Assembly (NCBI GenBank): GCA_030621085.1
Contig: JAUXIJ010000022.1
Span: 1-43,086 of the forward strand
Reading direction: 5' to 3'
DNA from: Candidatus Cloacimonadota bacterium
GTDB lineage: Bacteria; Cloacimonadota; Cloacimonadia; Cloacimonadales; TCS61
DNA: 43,086 nucleotides
Positions 8,636 through 16,549 of this stretch are shown in pieces (positions within the stretch are counted from its first letter, which is position 1; each line of letters begins with the position of its first letter). Below the pieces are notes generated by a model. It did not search any database. It saw only the letters and a program-made list of their open reading frames with translations, and had not been told where the DNA came from. A program made the position numbers and the translations under genes.

Positions 8636-8877
8636 TTATTTTTCCTGATTGCATCATAGGTACAACTTCTTATACATATTTCACAATCTATGCATACATC
8701 AGCATCGATTACTGCTTTGCCATCAATTATCTGAATTGCATCGACCGGACATACTACAACACAATCCCCACATCCCACGCATAATTTCGATTCAACAAAA
8801 ATGGTGCTTTTTGTAATTGCTAAAAGTGTGAGAGTTATAATTAGTATTCCGATAAACAAGAGTAATTTCTTTTTCAT
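8632..8877 (-). CDS. Membrane-anchored or exported ferredoxin, 2[4Fe-4S]
   Basis: 81 residues from the ATG at 8877. An in-frame TTG start at 8907 is possible but would overlap the upstream stop and has no better ribosome site. Residues 5-22 are a single hydrophobic helix after a KKK start, with no lipobox, so this is a signal anchor or a cleavable signal peptide. Two ferredoxin clusters follow: Cys33, 36, 39, 43 and Cys62, 65, 68, 72. By the positive-inside rule the ferredoxin part faces the periplasm. It lies 16 bases after the FnIII-ferredoxin gene and overlaps the next ferredoxin gene by four bases. It is probably the inner-membrane-side carrier in this operon. Confidence 0.88.
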   Translation of the reverse strand: MKKKLLLFIGILIITLTLLAITKSTIFVESKLCVGCGDCVVVCPVDAIQIIDGKAVIDADVCIDCEICIRSCTYDAIRKNK

Positions 8878-8893
8878 TTTTTTCTCATTTATA

Positions 8894-10705
8894 TTAATAA
8901 GCAACAACTGCTCTGAAGATCAATCCATACGGACAGGTGCAGATTCCGCAGGCATCGCATTCATCAGGATCGATATATTTATAACCTGCTCCCTGATGTA
9001 TAGCGCCAATCGGGCAATCGTAAATACAGTAACTGCAATTATGACAGGCTGCAGTATTGATCTGGTAGACAAGCTTTCCGCCGGGTGAATTTGAAACATT
9101 ACTGCTGTTATTATTCTCATCAAAAGCCTTTATGGCAAAATAGTATATTGTAGCTGCATCTAATCCTGTGATACTGCAATTCTGAAGAGTACCGGCTGGT
9201 TCGGGATCGGGTGGATTGTTTACTTCTATTGCATCATCCCAATTATTTTCATCTATCGGTTGCAGGGCATACCGGATGTTATAATAGGCGGCAGTTCCCA
9301 CGTTACCATTGTCTCCGGGTGCTGTCCATCTGATGTTGATGGTATGGAGATTTGGAGTATAACCTTCCACAACTTCTAGATCTATAATATCAGATGGTGG
9401 AATAATATCTTCGATAAGCATAGCGAATGACACATTGGAAAGTTCCGAAACATTCTGGCTTTCATCAAAGGCTTTGATAGCAAAATAATATGTGATGTTG
9501 TGTTCAATATCTTCTACCAGGTAATCCTGCAGTGAACCTGCTTCCAGAGGCCAGGGAGGTCCCGGCAGAAGCTCAGCATTTTCCCAGTTCTCTTCCGTAA
9601 TTTCAGTTTCCGAAATCCTGATCTCATAATTATACGCTGTCCCTACATTGCCGTCATCACCGGGAGACGTCCAAGTAAGAGTAATATCCAGATCGGTAGG
9701 TGTGGCAGAAAGATCTGTAATAGCAGATGGTGCCGTGGTATCCGGTATTTCCGAAGTAGTAGCTTGCACCACATTGGAAAGTGAGGAAATATTATTTGCT
9801 TCATCTGCAGCTTTGATAGCTGCAAAATAATCTGTTTCAGGTTCCAGATCGATAACGACCAAATTTTCCTGGGAACCGGAAGGTTGAGGAATGATATTCT
9901 GTGCATATTCGGAAAGATCTTCCCAATTCTCTTCAGTGATCTCTTCTGTGTGTATCTTTATAATATAGAAAGTTGCGGTTCCTTCCATGTCGTCATCACC
10001 AACTGCCGTCCAGTTCAAACGGAAAGAATTCATTTCAATATTATCTATGGAAATATCCTGGATAGAAGATGGAGGAATTGTATCGATGATCGCACCCATT
10101 ATTGTAACCAGGGAACTGCTCATTGGAGAGGAATTATCTATTTCATCGAATGCCTGTAATTCCATAGTGATCAGTTCAAACTCAGGAAGATTGCTGATAT
10201 CCCAATTCTCCAGATTTCCGGCAATTGGTGGAAGAGGAATTTCAAACTCTGGTTCCAAAACTTCTCCATCTGCCTTTTTCAAAATAAGTTCGTACCTGAA
10301 AGCACGACCTGAAAGTGAATCGTCACCCGTGGCTGTGAATTGTAAATTCAGTTTACCGATAGAATCGGAAACTACTGTAAAGTCATCTATTCCGGCAGGA
10401 CCAACTTCATCGGGCTGGATGGTGAAAGCATCTTCGGGACAGTTAAATAGATTTATACAATCCATACATTGTGTACACAGGTCTGCATCAATGTAAACGG
10501 TCTGAGTGCGCTCATCTATCTTGATGGCACCTTCTGGACAACTGAAATCATTGATACATTCCAGGCAGCCTGTGCAATGGGAATATTCCACGCGCATAAG
10601 TTTATTGAAGGAAATAGTTTTATCCAGGCTGTCTGAGCAACTGATAAACAATCCAACCAGCATTACAGAAACAACTATGAAAACCACTCTCCATTTAATT
10701 TTCAT
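8894..10705 (-). CDS. Large lipoprotein: ferredoxin modules flanking fibronectin type III repeats
   Basis: 603 residues from the ATG at 10705 (GAGGA about seven bases upstream; a longer start at 10723 is less likely). A signal peptide ends in a lipobox (FISC, Cys23). Then come two cysteine motifs of the form CxxCxxCx5CP (HCTGCLECINDFSCPEGAI and LCTQCMDCINLFNCPEDAF), followed by about four fibronectin type III repeats (roughly residues 100-540) with the recurring WTAPGDDGNVGTA and YYFAIKAFDE signatures. The C-terminus has a second ferredoxin-like module: one CxxCxxCxxxCP and one CxxCxxCxCP motif. It could therefore hold up to four Fe-S clusters at the two ends of an extended rod outside the cytoplasm. 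It is the first gene of the five-gene operon. I know no named family with this architecture; a redox role is inferred. Confidence 0.85.
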   Translation of the reverse strand: MKIKWRVVFIVVSVMLVGLFISCSDSLDKTISFNKLMRVEYSHCTGCLECINDFSCPEGAIKIDERTQTVYIDADLCTQCMDCINLFNCPEDAFTIQPDEVGPAGIDDFTVVSDSIGKLNLQFTATGDDSLSGRAFRYELILKKADGEVLEPEFEIPLPPIAGNLENWDISNLPEFELITMELQAFDEIDNSSPMSSSLVTIMGAIIDTIPPSSIQDISIDNIEMNSFRLNWTAVGDDDMEGTATFYIIKIHTEEITEENWEDLSEYAQNIIPQPSGSQENLVVIDLEPETDYFAAIKAADEANNISSLSNVVQATTSEIPDTTAPSAITDLSATPTDLDITLTWTSPGDDGNVGTAYNYEIRISETEITEENWENAELLPGPPWPLEAGSLQDYLVEDIEHNITYYFAIKAFDESQNVSELSNVSFAMLIEDIIPPSDIIDLEVVEGYTPNLHTINIRWTAPGDNGNVGTAAYYNIRYALQPIDENNWDDAIEVNNPPDPEPAGTLQNCSITGLDAATIYYFAIKAFDENNNSSNVSNSPGGKLVYQINTAACHNCSYCIYDCPIGAIHQGAGYKYIDPDECDACGICTCPYGLIFRAVVAY

Positions 10706-10806
10706 GCAAATCCTCATGTACAATTTAAATATAATGCGAAAAACAAAATTAAACTTTTTTCGTCAAATTATTAATTAAACACTATCAAGAATAATATAGA
10801 ATTGTA

Positions 10807-10822
10807 GGGTTGGTACTAACCC
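10807..10822 (+). repeat. Near-perfect palindrome (GGGTTGGTACTAACCC)
   Basis: A 16-base near-palindrome with one G-T pair and a GTAC centre, followed by ACC. The same core (GGT...TAACCCACC) recurs in the hairpin at 11568-11587 just before repeat copy B. It lies in the intergenic stretch between the ferredoxin operon and the plus-strand island. The rest of 10724-10912 is AT-rich and holds no gene that I can see. Confidence 0.5.
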
Positions 10823-10912
10823 ACCATTCATATCTTTTAAATCCTTTGATAAATGAGATTGCTTCGATAGATATGTTAGAAAGATTACTCGCAAAGACAA
10901 AAGGTAGTTTCT

Positions 10913-11182
10913 CACCCACCATTAACTTTAAATAAAACTTTACGAAACTTTAGACGGAGAACATCTTTGAAAGTAAGTTTCGGAAAGTTGAGATAATGAG
11001 AAAGATCTATTCGCTCGAGTCGATTTGCAAGTATCGACTCGAAATAGAAAGAAACAATTTGACACAAAATAAAGTTTCAGTAAATTTCGGTTAGATTAAA
11101 TTTATACATAATAGAGCGTTAATTTCGAAAACTGGTAATTTGTGGATTTGTGATGAACTTAACTTTTATATTGGAGGTATAA
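10913..11182 (+). repeat. Structured intergenic repeat, copy A (full length, with gene leader)
   Basis: About 270 bases, clearly similar along its whole length to copy C (15154-15422) and in its first half to copies B and D. It contains two hairpins. Stem 1 pairs AACTTTACGAAACTT (about 10936) with AAGTTTCGGAAAGTT (about 10975-10989). Stem 2 is a perfect ten-base stem, TCGAGTCGAT at 11015-11024 with ATCGACTCGA at 11033-11042. The second half carries a conserved TTTGACACAAAATAAAG, a TTAATTTCGAAAACTGG box and a ribosome site TTGGAGGTATAA placed directly before the ATG of the next gene. It may be a mobile repeat, a structured RNA leader or both. Confidence 0.8.
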
Positions 11183-11557
11183 ATGAAAAATGTTAACCGT
11201 TTGATATTTGCCACTCTTTTGGGTGCTTTATTTGGTTTTGCATGTTATGGTCTTGCTTCCAGGGGACAGGAACTACTGCCATGGCCCATTGCTTTGCAGA
11301 TAATTTCCAGCCGTACACTTATCGGTTTTGCTATTGGTCTCTGCTGTTTCAAACTGGGAAACTGGACTTTGCGTGGTTTGATACTGGGTCTTATTTTCAG
11401 CCTGCCGCTGGCATTCAGCGGACTGATGGGTCCGGTAAGCCCGGACTTCAGTAAAGCCGGCATGTTTATCGCTACGTTGGGTATAGGTGCGATCTACGGA
11501 CTTCTTATCGAAATTTTCACTATGGTTATCTTTAAGGCAAAACAGGAGAAGAAGTAA
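11183..11557 (+). CDS. Small integral membrane protein, unknown function
   Basis: 124 residues with three to four hydrophobic helices (FATLLGALFGFACYGLA, LIGFAIGLCCF, GLILGLIFSLPLAF, GMFIATLGIGAIYGLLIEI) and a lysine-rich tail, hence an inner-membrane protein. I do not recognise the family. The start has a strong GGAGG seven bases upstream that is part of repeat copy A. It is the first gene of the plus-strand island, bounded by repeat A upstream and a terminator plus repeat B downstream, so it looks like a self-contained unit. Confidence 0.75.
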   Translation: MKNVNRLIFATLLGALFGFACYGLASRGQELLPWPIALQIISSRTLIGFAIGLCCFKLGNWTLRGLILGLIFSLPLAFSGLMGPVSPDFSKAGMFIATLGIGAIYGLLIEIFTMVIFKAKQEKK

Positions 11558-11567
11558 AAATTGCGTG

Positions 11568-11595
11568 GGGTGGGTGCTAACCCACCCTCTATTTT
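11568..11595 (+). terminator. Rho-independent terminator
   Basis: GGGTGGGT (11568-11575), loop GCTA, ACCCACCC (11580-11587), then TCTATTTTT. A strong GC stem followed by a T-rich tract ten bases after the membrane-protein stop. Its right arm merges into the start of repeat copy B. Confidence 0.75.
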
Positions 11596-11669
11596 TAAAA
11601 TAAAACTTTATGAAACTTTAGACGTAGAATATCGTCAAAGTTAAGTTTCGGAAAGTTATGATCATTAGC
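11578..11669 (+). repeat. Structured intergenic repeat, copy B (5' part only)
   Basis: About 90 bases matching the first third of copies A and C: AAAACTTTATGAAACTTTAGACG, with a compensating downstream AAGTTTCGGAAAGTTATGATCAT. Stem 1 is preserved, while stem 2 and the leader half are missing. It ends within a few bases of the GTG start of the SEC-C gene, so the downstream gene appears to have replaced the rest of the repeat. Confidence 0.7.
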
Positions 11670-11674
11670 AAAAG

Positions 11675-13021
11675 GTGAGTTGGTATCCACTCTACGAGCA
11701 TGCTTGTTCGGGGATACAAACATTAGTGGCTATTGAGAAAGGAGAATTTTTGGGTCCAACTATAATTTTGGATAAATCAACATTTCAAAGTTTATCCTTT
11801 GAAGAAATCGTTTGTTTACATAATTACTATTTTGTGGTAGTTACTCCTGTGTTATTAATTGAAATATTGGGAGATTTAACCAAACCTAAACAAAATGAAT
11901 CTGAGACAATTAAGAAAGTAAAATTACTTTCTTTAAAGATTCAACACAAAAATTCATGTCTTACAGCAAACCATAGAACATTAATTATAGAATCATTACT
12001 CGGCAACAAGATAGAAATGAAAAGAAGACCCATAATTTTGCATAGTAAATCTGCAATCTCTAAAGATGGAAATAGAGGTGTAATATGTGATGAAACACCA
12101 GAAGAAAAAGCTCTTCATAATTGGCGAGAAGGAAATTTCACAGAAGTAGAAAAAAATATATCATTATTTTGGAGAGCATCTACTACAAAGAAAGATAAAT
12201 TTGAAAATTTAAAAAAACAAGCAAAAAATAATTTTCACCTTTTGCCAAAAATAAAAGATTTAAAAACATTATATAACATAATAGAAAAGGTTATTGGAAT
12301 ACCAGACAATCAAACTGAAATTCTAAAAGTATTTATTTCTTCACTCCAATTAGATCATGAAAGTATACAAAAGATTTTTTATAGATGGGAACAAAATAAT
12401 TCACAAACAATTAACGAATTTGCTCCTTACGCATATTATTGTCTAAAAATACAATCTTCTTTTTTACAAGGTGTTATATTTGATAAATTTGGAACAAAAT
12501 CCACTAATGATGTTGATTTAACTTATTTATTTTACTTACCGTTCTGTAACATATTCTCATCAGAAGATAAATTTCACAAAAAGATAATAAATTTCTGTTT
12601 AGAGAAAGATCAATCATTCATTTCAGGCACTGATCTTAAGAAGGATTTAAATAATTTGATTTCAGAGGAAAATGAATTACAAACTAAAAGAAAAAAAATA
12701 CCACACAACCCCAATACTTATACTTACAAATTTTGGGAAAAACATCTTGGTTGGTCACCAGATAAAGAAAAATTTATCGCTAAAATGGAAGACGAAGAAG
12801 GCAAGAGAGTTGATCAGATAATACAGGCTATAAAAGAGAGTAAATTGTTACAAGCAAACAAAGATATCAAAGATACAGACATAAAATTTGTTCAACAAAA
12901 ATTTAAAATAATGCCTGATGAGTTTTGTTTTTGTGGCAGTGGAAAAAAATTTAAAAACTGCTGTTCACTAAAAATTAGTGAAAAAATTAAACATAAAAAA
13001 TTTGAAAAGGAGAGAGTATGA
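11675..13021 (+). CDS. SEC-C metal-binding protein with possible PIN-like N-terminus
   Basis: 448 residues, very AT-rich and lysine-rich. The C-terminus carries a SEC-C zinc-binding motif: Cys418, Cys420, Cys429, Cys430 in FCFCGSGKKFKNCC. The N-terminal region has IILDKSTFQSL (Asp33) and TPVLLIEILGDL (Glu63), spaced like the first two acidic residues of PIN-type nucleases; this is only a suggestion. The start is GTG with an in-frame TAG three codons upstream, so no earlier start is possible; the ribosome site is weak. The stop overlaps the next gene (ATGA), indicating coupling. It lies in a repeat-bounded island with a SIR2-like gene, so a defence role is possible. Function not established. 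Confidence 0.7.
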   Translation: MSWYPLYEHACSGIQTLVAIEKGEFLGPTIILDKSTFQSLSFEEIVCLHNYYFVVVTPVLLIEILGDLTKPKQNESETIKKVKLLSLKIQHKNSCLTANHRTLIIESLLGNKIEMKRRPIILHSKSAISKDGNRGVICDETPEEKALHNWREGNFTEVEKNISLFWRASTTKKDKFENLKKQAKNNFHLLPKIKDLKTLYNIIEKVIGIPDNQTEILKVFISSLQLDHESIQKIFYRWEQNNSQTINEFAPYAYYCLKIQSSFLQGVIFDKFGTKSTNDVDLTYLFYLPFCNIFSSEDKFHKKIINFCLEKDQSFISGTDLKKDLNNLISEENELQTKRKKIPHNPNTYTYKFWEKHLGWSPDKEKFIAKMEDEEGKRVDQIIQAIKESKLLQANKDIKDTDIKFVQQKFKIMPDEFCFCGSGKKFKNCCSLKISEKIKHKKFEKERV

Positions 13022-14973
13022 AGACCATATTTAAATTAATTGTTGTTGTTTTCTACGGTTTACAAATTTTGTCGTGTTCTAACACAACATCACCCGAAAG
13101 TAATAAACCATCAGATTTACAAATCATTTTAATAGAAAATAACCTCATAAAACTAAATTGGCAAGATAATTCAAATGATGAAACAAAATTCATTATTGAT
13201 AGAAAAAAGGGGGAAGATGATTGGTTTGATGCTTATAATGAGGTTGCGGAAAATATTACTACTTTTAACGACTTTATTCCCACAGAATCAGACACAGTTT
13301 ACTCTTATAGGGTAAGAGCTTATAACGGAAATGATTATTCAGATTATTCTATACCAGCAGGCTGGTTTTCTGATTATACTGCTCCTAATAACTTAGATAT
13401 AGAACAAGTTGCTCAAGATAGTATTAAACTCTCTTGGTTTGATAATAGCATAGGTGAACTTAATTTTAGAATTGATAGAAAAATTGAAGGAGAAGAATGG
13501 ATAGAAGGTTATAAAATTATTGAAGAGAATGAAGAACAATACATTGATTTTAACAATGAGTTGTATGCACCTTGCTATTATAGGATAAGTTCATGTAGTG
13601 GACATAGTAGTTCAACTTACGATGAAGGATATATTCATGCATTTAATCCTCCAACAAATCTAATTGTATCATTATTAGATAATGTAGCCTTTTTATTAGA
13701 ATGGGATGATAACAGCAATTATGAGACTGGTTATAAAATTGAAAGAAAGAAAGAAAATGAAGAATATGCGCTTTTAGATTCAGTAGGTCAAAACATAAAT
13801 ACGTATATTGATAATAGCATAGAAGAATTTACTAAGTACTATTACAGAATTTATGGTTTTAATCAAGAGTTCCAAACAGACTATTCTAATATAGCCAATG
13901 CAACATGGTATACAGGAATTATTTATGTGCCCGACTATTTTGATGAGATACAAAGTGCTATTGACATCGCACATTCAGGAGATACAATAATTGTTCATCC
14001 TGGTCAATATAACGAAAATATCAGACTGCGCGATAAAAACATAATAATCGCATCAGATTATTTGATAACTGGAAATCCTGAAGTTATTTCACAAACCATA
14101 ATAAATGGTATAGGTGGTGATTCGGTATTTGATCTAAGATCAGGAATAAATGATAGTACATTGATTTGTGGTTTTACTATTTCAGGGGGATATGATACTG
14201 GTTATGGTGGTGGAATTAACTGTCATGGTAGTCCAACTTTATCAAATCTAATTATCACTTGGAATGGTTCCGATAATGAGGGTGGTGGTATTTATTGTGA
14301 AGGGAATGCCAAGTTAGAGTATCTAACTATTAGCAATAATGGAAGCTTCAAAGGAGGTGGTATTTACTTTGCTGATGGTAACCCTACACTCGAAAATTCA
14401 ATTATTATCGATAACGGTTCAACATGGGGTGGTGGATTATATGTTTTAAGTTCTTCAGAAGTTGAAATAAAAAAAGTAATATTTGAAAATAATTATGCTC
14501 CTTATGGGAGCGCTTTATATTCCAGCGGTGAGCCTCTATTTAACAATGCGATTTTCAGAGACCATGATACTGATGATGCTATTTATCTTTCAAGTAGTAA
14601 CACTACATTTATAAACACCATAATAGATGATACAAAATTGGTAGCTTGTACTAATTCTTATGTAACATTTATAAATTGTATTACAGATAGTGACAATTTA
14701 GCGATTTCTGATATGGGTAATGGAGCTACATTTGAAATCTCATATTGTGATATTATTGGTGGTCAAAGTGGTATAAATATTGGTAATTATGGTGTAATTA
14801 ATTGGTTAGAAGGTAATATTAATTTAGACCCGCTTTTCATAGGATACGATGATTATCATCTACAATCAGGATCTCCTTGTATTGATGCTGGTCATCCTGA
14901 TCCACAATACAATGACCCTGATGGAACAAGAAATGATATGGGTGCTTATGGTGGTCCAAGTGGTAATTGGTAA
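13018..14973 (+). CDS. Lipoprotein with fibronectin type III and right-handed beta-helix regions
   Basis: 651 residues. A signal peptide with lipobox (ILSC near residue 20) is followed by about three FnIII-like repeats (each with LNWQDNSNDETKF- or LEWDDNSNYETGY-type signatures) up to residue 300. A parallel beta-helix follows, from YVPDYFDEIQSAIDIAHSGD through repeated GGGI turns (GYGGGINCHGSPTLSN, GGGIYCEGNAKLEY, GGGIYFADGNPTLEN). It ends in DPLF...GSPCIDAGHPDP...DMGAYGG, a common end of these surface proteins. No sorting domain is present, so the lipid anchor probably holds it at the cell surface. It may bind or cut polysaccharide, but no catalytic residues are recognised. Translation is coupled to the SEC-C gene. 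Confidence 0.8.
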   Translation: MKTIFKLIVVVFYGLQILSCSNTTSPESNKPSDLQIILIENNLIKLNWQDNSNDETKFIIDRKKGEDDWFDAYNEVAENITTFNDFIPTESDTVYSYRVRAYNGNDYSDYSIPAGWFSDYTAPNNLDIEQVAQDSIKLSWFDNSIGELNFRIDRKIEGEEWIEGYKIIEENEEQYIDFNNELYAPCYYRISSCSGHSSSTYDEGYIHAFNPPTNLIVSLLDNVAFLLEWDDNSNYETGYKIERKKENEEYALLDSVGQNINTYIDNSIEEFTKYYYRIYGFNQEFQTDYSNIANATWYTGIIYVPDYFDEIQSAIDIAHSGDTIIVHPGQYNENIRLRDKNIIIASDYLITGNPEVISQTIINGIGGDSVFDLRSGINDSTLICGFTISGGYDTGYGGGINCHGSPTLSNLIITWNGSDNEGGGIYCEGNAKLEYLTISNNGSFKGGGIYFADGNPTLENSIIIDNGSTWGGGLYVLSSSEVEIKKVIFENNYAPYGSALYSSGEPLFNNAIFRDHDTDDAIYLSSSNTTFINTIIDDTKLVACTNSYVTFINCITDSDNLAISDMGNGATFEISYCDIIGGQSGINIGNYGVINWLEGNINLDPLFIGYDDYHLQSGSPCIDAGHPDPQYNDPDGTRNDMGAYGGPSGNW

Positions 14974-15029
14974 ATAATTGAAATATTTGCTGTTGTTTTC
15001 TTTAATTAAATTGTTATTGAAAAATGAAC

Positions 15030-15158
15030 AGCCACTAACGAGCATGTCAGCGGGTAGCCTGATTTGTGCTCTTTTCCTGAATCGTACCGATTCAGGGTTT
15101 AGGTTGTTTGTTTTGGGCGTGATCGTTCCGATCCCGCCGCACAAGCCAAACATTAACC
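15030..15158 (+). other. GC-rich element with nested hairpins
   Basis: In an AT-rich gap of 449 bases (14974-15422) this stretch is clearly richer in GC. It holds a perfect nine-base stem (CCTGAATCG 15076-15084, loop TAC, CGATTCAGG 15088-15096) and a second stem with one mismatch (GGCGTGATCG 15116-15125, loop TTC, CGATCCCGCC 15129-15138). An outer pairing TTGTGC (15064-15069) with GCACAA (15139-15144) encloses both. An alternative GGTTGTTTG/CAAAC...AACC pairing overlaps it. It could be a structured RNA, a terminator for the lipoprotein gene (the first stem has a T-rich tail) or an attC-like recombination site. No gene is convincing in this gap; the rest is repeat copy C. Confidence 0.5.
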
Positions 15159-15422
15159 ACCCTTTACTTTAAACAAAACTTTACGAAACTTTAGACGGAG
15201 AATATCTCTAAAAGTAAGTTTCGGAAAGTTAAGATCATAAGAAAAATCTATAAGTTCAAGTCGATCTGCAAGAATTGACTCGAAAGAGAAAAAACTATTT
15301 GACACAAAATAAAGGTTCAGCAAAATCTTTTGCAGTTAAATTTATACAGAATAAGCCGTTAATTTCGAAAACTGGAAGCTTGTATAATTGTGATGAACTA
15401 AATTTTTATATTGGAGGTATAA
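15154..15422 (+). repeat. Structured intergenic repeat, copy C (full length, with gene leader)
   Basis: About 270 bases, similar to copy A from the ACTTTAAA start through the ribosome site. Stem 1 (AACTTTACGAAACTT with AAGTTTCGGAAAGTT) is intact, while stem 2 is partly degenerate. The leader half shares TTTGACACAAAATAAAG, TTTATACA, GTTAATTTCGAAAACTGG, TTGTGATGAACT and TTATATTGGAGGTATAA with copy A, ending directly at the ATG of the SIR2-like gene. The conservation of leader and ribosome site before two unrelated genes is striking. Confidence 0.8.
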
Positions 15423-16505
15423 ATGGAATATGTATTCTTTATAGGTGCAGGGTTTTCTGCAGGTTATGGGATGCCTGTAATGAATAATTTTTTTGAAAAG
15501 GCAAGAAATCAACAAATGCTTGAAGATGAAGAAATATATTTTTTAAATAAACTTTTGCAAGAAGCCCGATCAGCGAATAGTTTTTTGCAAAGTTCTCCAA
15601 CAAATTTAGAAGATATTTTATCTTTTGCAATTATGTCTGAAAGGTTAAATAATGAAAATTATTCCTCAAATATAAGCAAAACAAACCAAAATATTGGCAC
15701 ATCAAAAACAATGAAAAAAATAATACAAAAAGTTTATTCTTGTATTCCCGAAAAAGAGACATATTTAGATAAAATAAAAAGTTTAAGTGAATTTTGTGGT
15801 TTTAGTAATTTAGATAATCATAGAAATAAAATAAAATTTATAACAACAAACTATGATTTATTTATTGAATTAATGCTAAGAAAAGACAAGTTAACAACTA
15901 ATCCCATATGCAAATTCAATAACATAGAATTTGCAAATAATTATAAAGTAGCAAATCTATATAATAAAAAGACTGGAATACCTGTTATGAAGTTACATGG
16001 TTCTGTTAATTGGTTTTCAAATGATGGTGAGTCTATAGATGTAGTTGATGATATTGTAATATATAGATCTCAAGATAATCGTGAATTGGAAATTAAAATC
16101 CCCGCAATCTCAGATAATCTCAAAGAAATTGTTGATAGAAGTCCAATAATAATTCCACCTTCTTATTTAAAACCAAAAGATAATCAACAATTGGATAAAA
16201 TTTGGGCAGAAGCTTCAAAAGCATTGAAAGAAGCTGATCTAATATTTTTTATTGGATATAGTTTCCCACAAACAGACACTGAAATGCGTTATTTTTTAGC
16301 CAGTTCGCTTGTACCAAATTACAAATTAACCAAAATTTATATCATCGATATTGATGCTGCAAATATTGTAAAAAAACTAACAAATGATGAAAATGGATAT
16401 GGATACCATTTTAAAAAAATGCTTTTCTATTATGAAGGGAAATGGGAATCTAAAACTATACAAGACATAATTGATGACAAATCGGGTGATGTTAAAAAAA
16501 TATAA
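15423..16505 (+). CDS. SIR2-like domain protein, putative anti-phage NADase
   Basis: 360 residues spanning one SIR2-like domain. Visible motifs are FFIGAGFSAGYGMP (residues 5-18, the NAD-binding glycine loop), FITTNYD (catalytic Asn region), MKLHGSVNW (catalytic His) and LIFFIGYSFPQTD. Proteins of the SIR2_2 type often act in bacterial anti-phage systems by cleaving NAD+ and stopping growth on infection; activity here is inferred from motifs only. No HerA, Ago or TIR partner is adjacent, so it is either a stand-alone effector or works with the island's other genes. It is preceded by repeat C and followed by repeat D, uses the repeat's ribosome site, and is richer in AT than the surrounding core genes, suggesting transfer. 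Confidence 0.85.
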   Translation: MEYVFFIGAGFSAGYGMPVMNNFFEKARNQQMLEDEEIYFLNKLLQEARSANSFLQSSPTNLEDILSFAIMSERLNNENYSSNISKTNQNIGTSKTMKKIIQKVYSCIPEKETYLDKIKSLSEFCGFSNLDNHRNKIKFITTNYDLFIELMLRKDKLTTNPICKFNNIEFANNYKVANLYNKKTGIPVMKLHGSVNWFSNDGESIDVVDDIVIYRSQDNRELEIKIPAISDNLKEIVDRSPIIIPPSYLKPKDNQQLDKIWAEASKALKEADLIFFIGYSFPQTDTEMRYFLASSLVPNYKLTKIYIIDIDAANIVKKLTNDENGYGYHFKKMLFYYEGKWESKTIQDIIDDKSGDVKKI

Positions 16506-16549
16506 ATGCAAGAAGTACGATAGATTATCACGTTGGGTCACACTCATCA

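Noticed and set aside
10851..10902. GAGATTGCTTCG ... CTCGCAAAGACA stretch as a functional site
   Set aside because: It resembles a common short intergenic repeat with no known function; only one degenerate copy is here.
14978..15172. A 64-codon plus-strand frame over the GC-rich hairpin element
   Set aside because: It has no good ribosome site, runs through both hairpins into repeat C, and its composition follows the repeats, not a protein.
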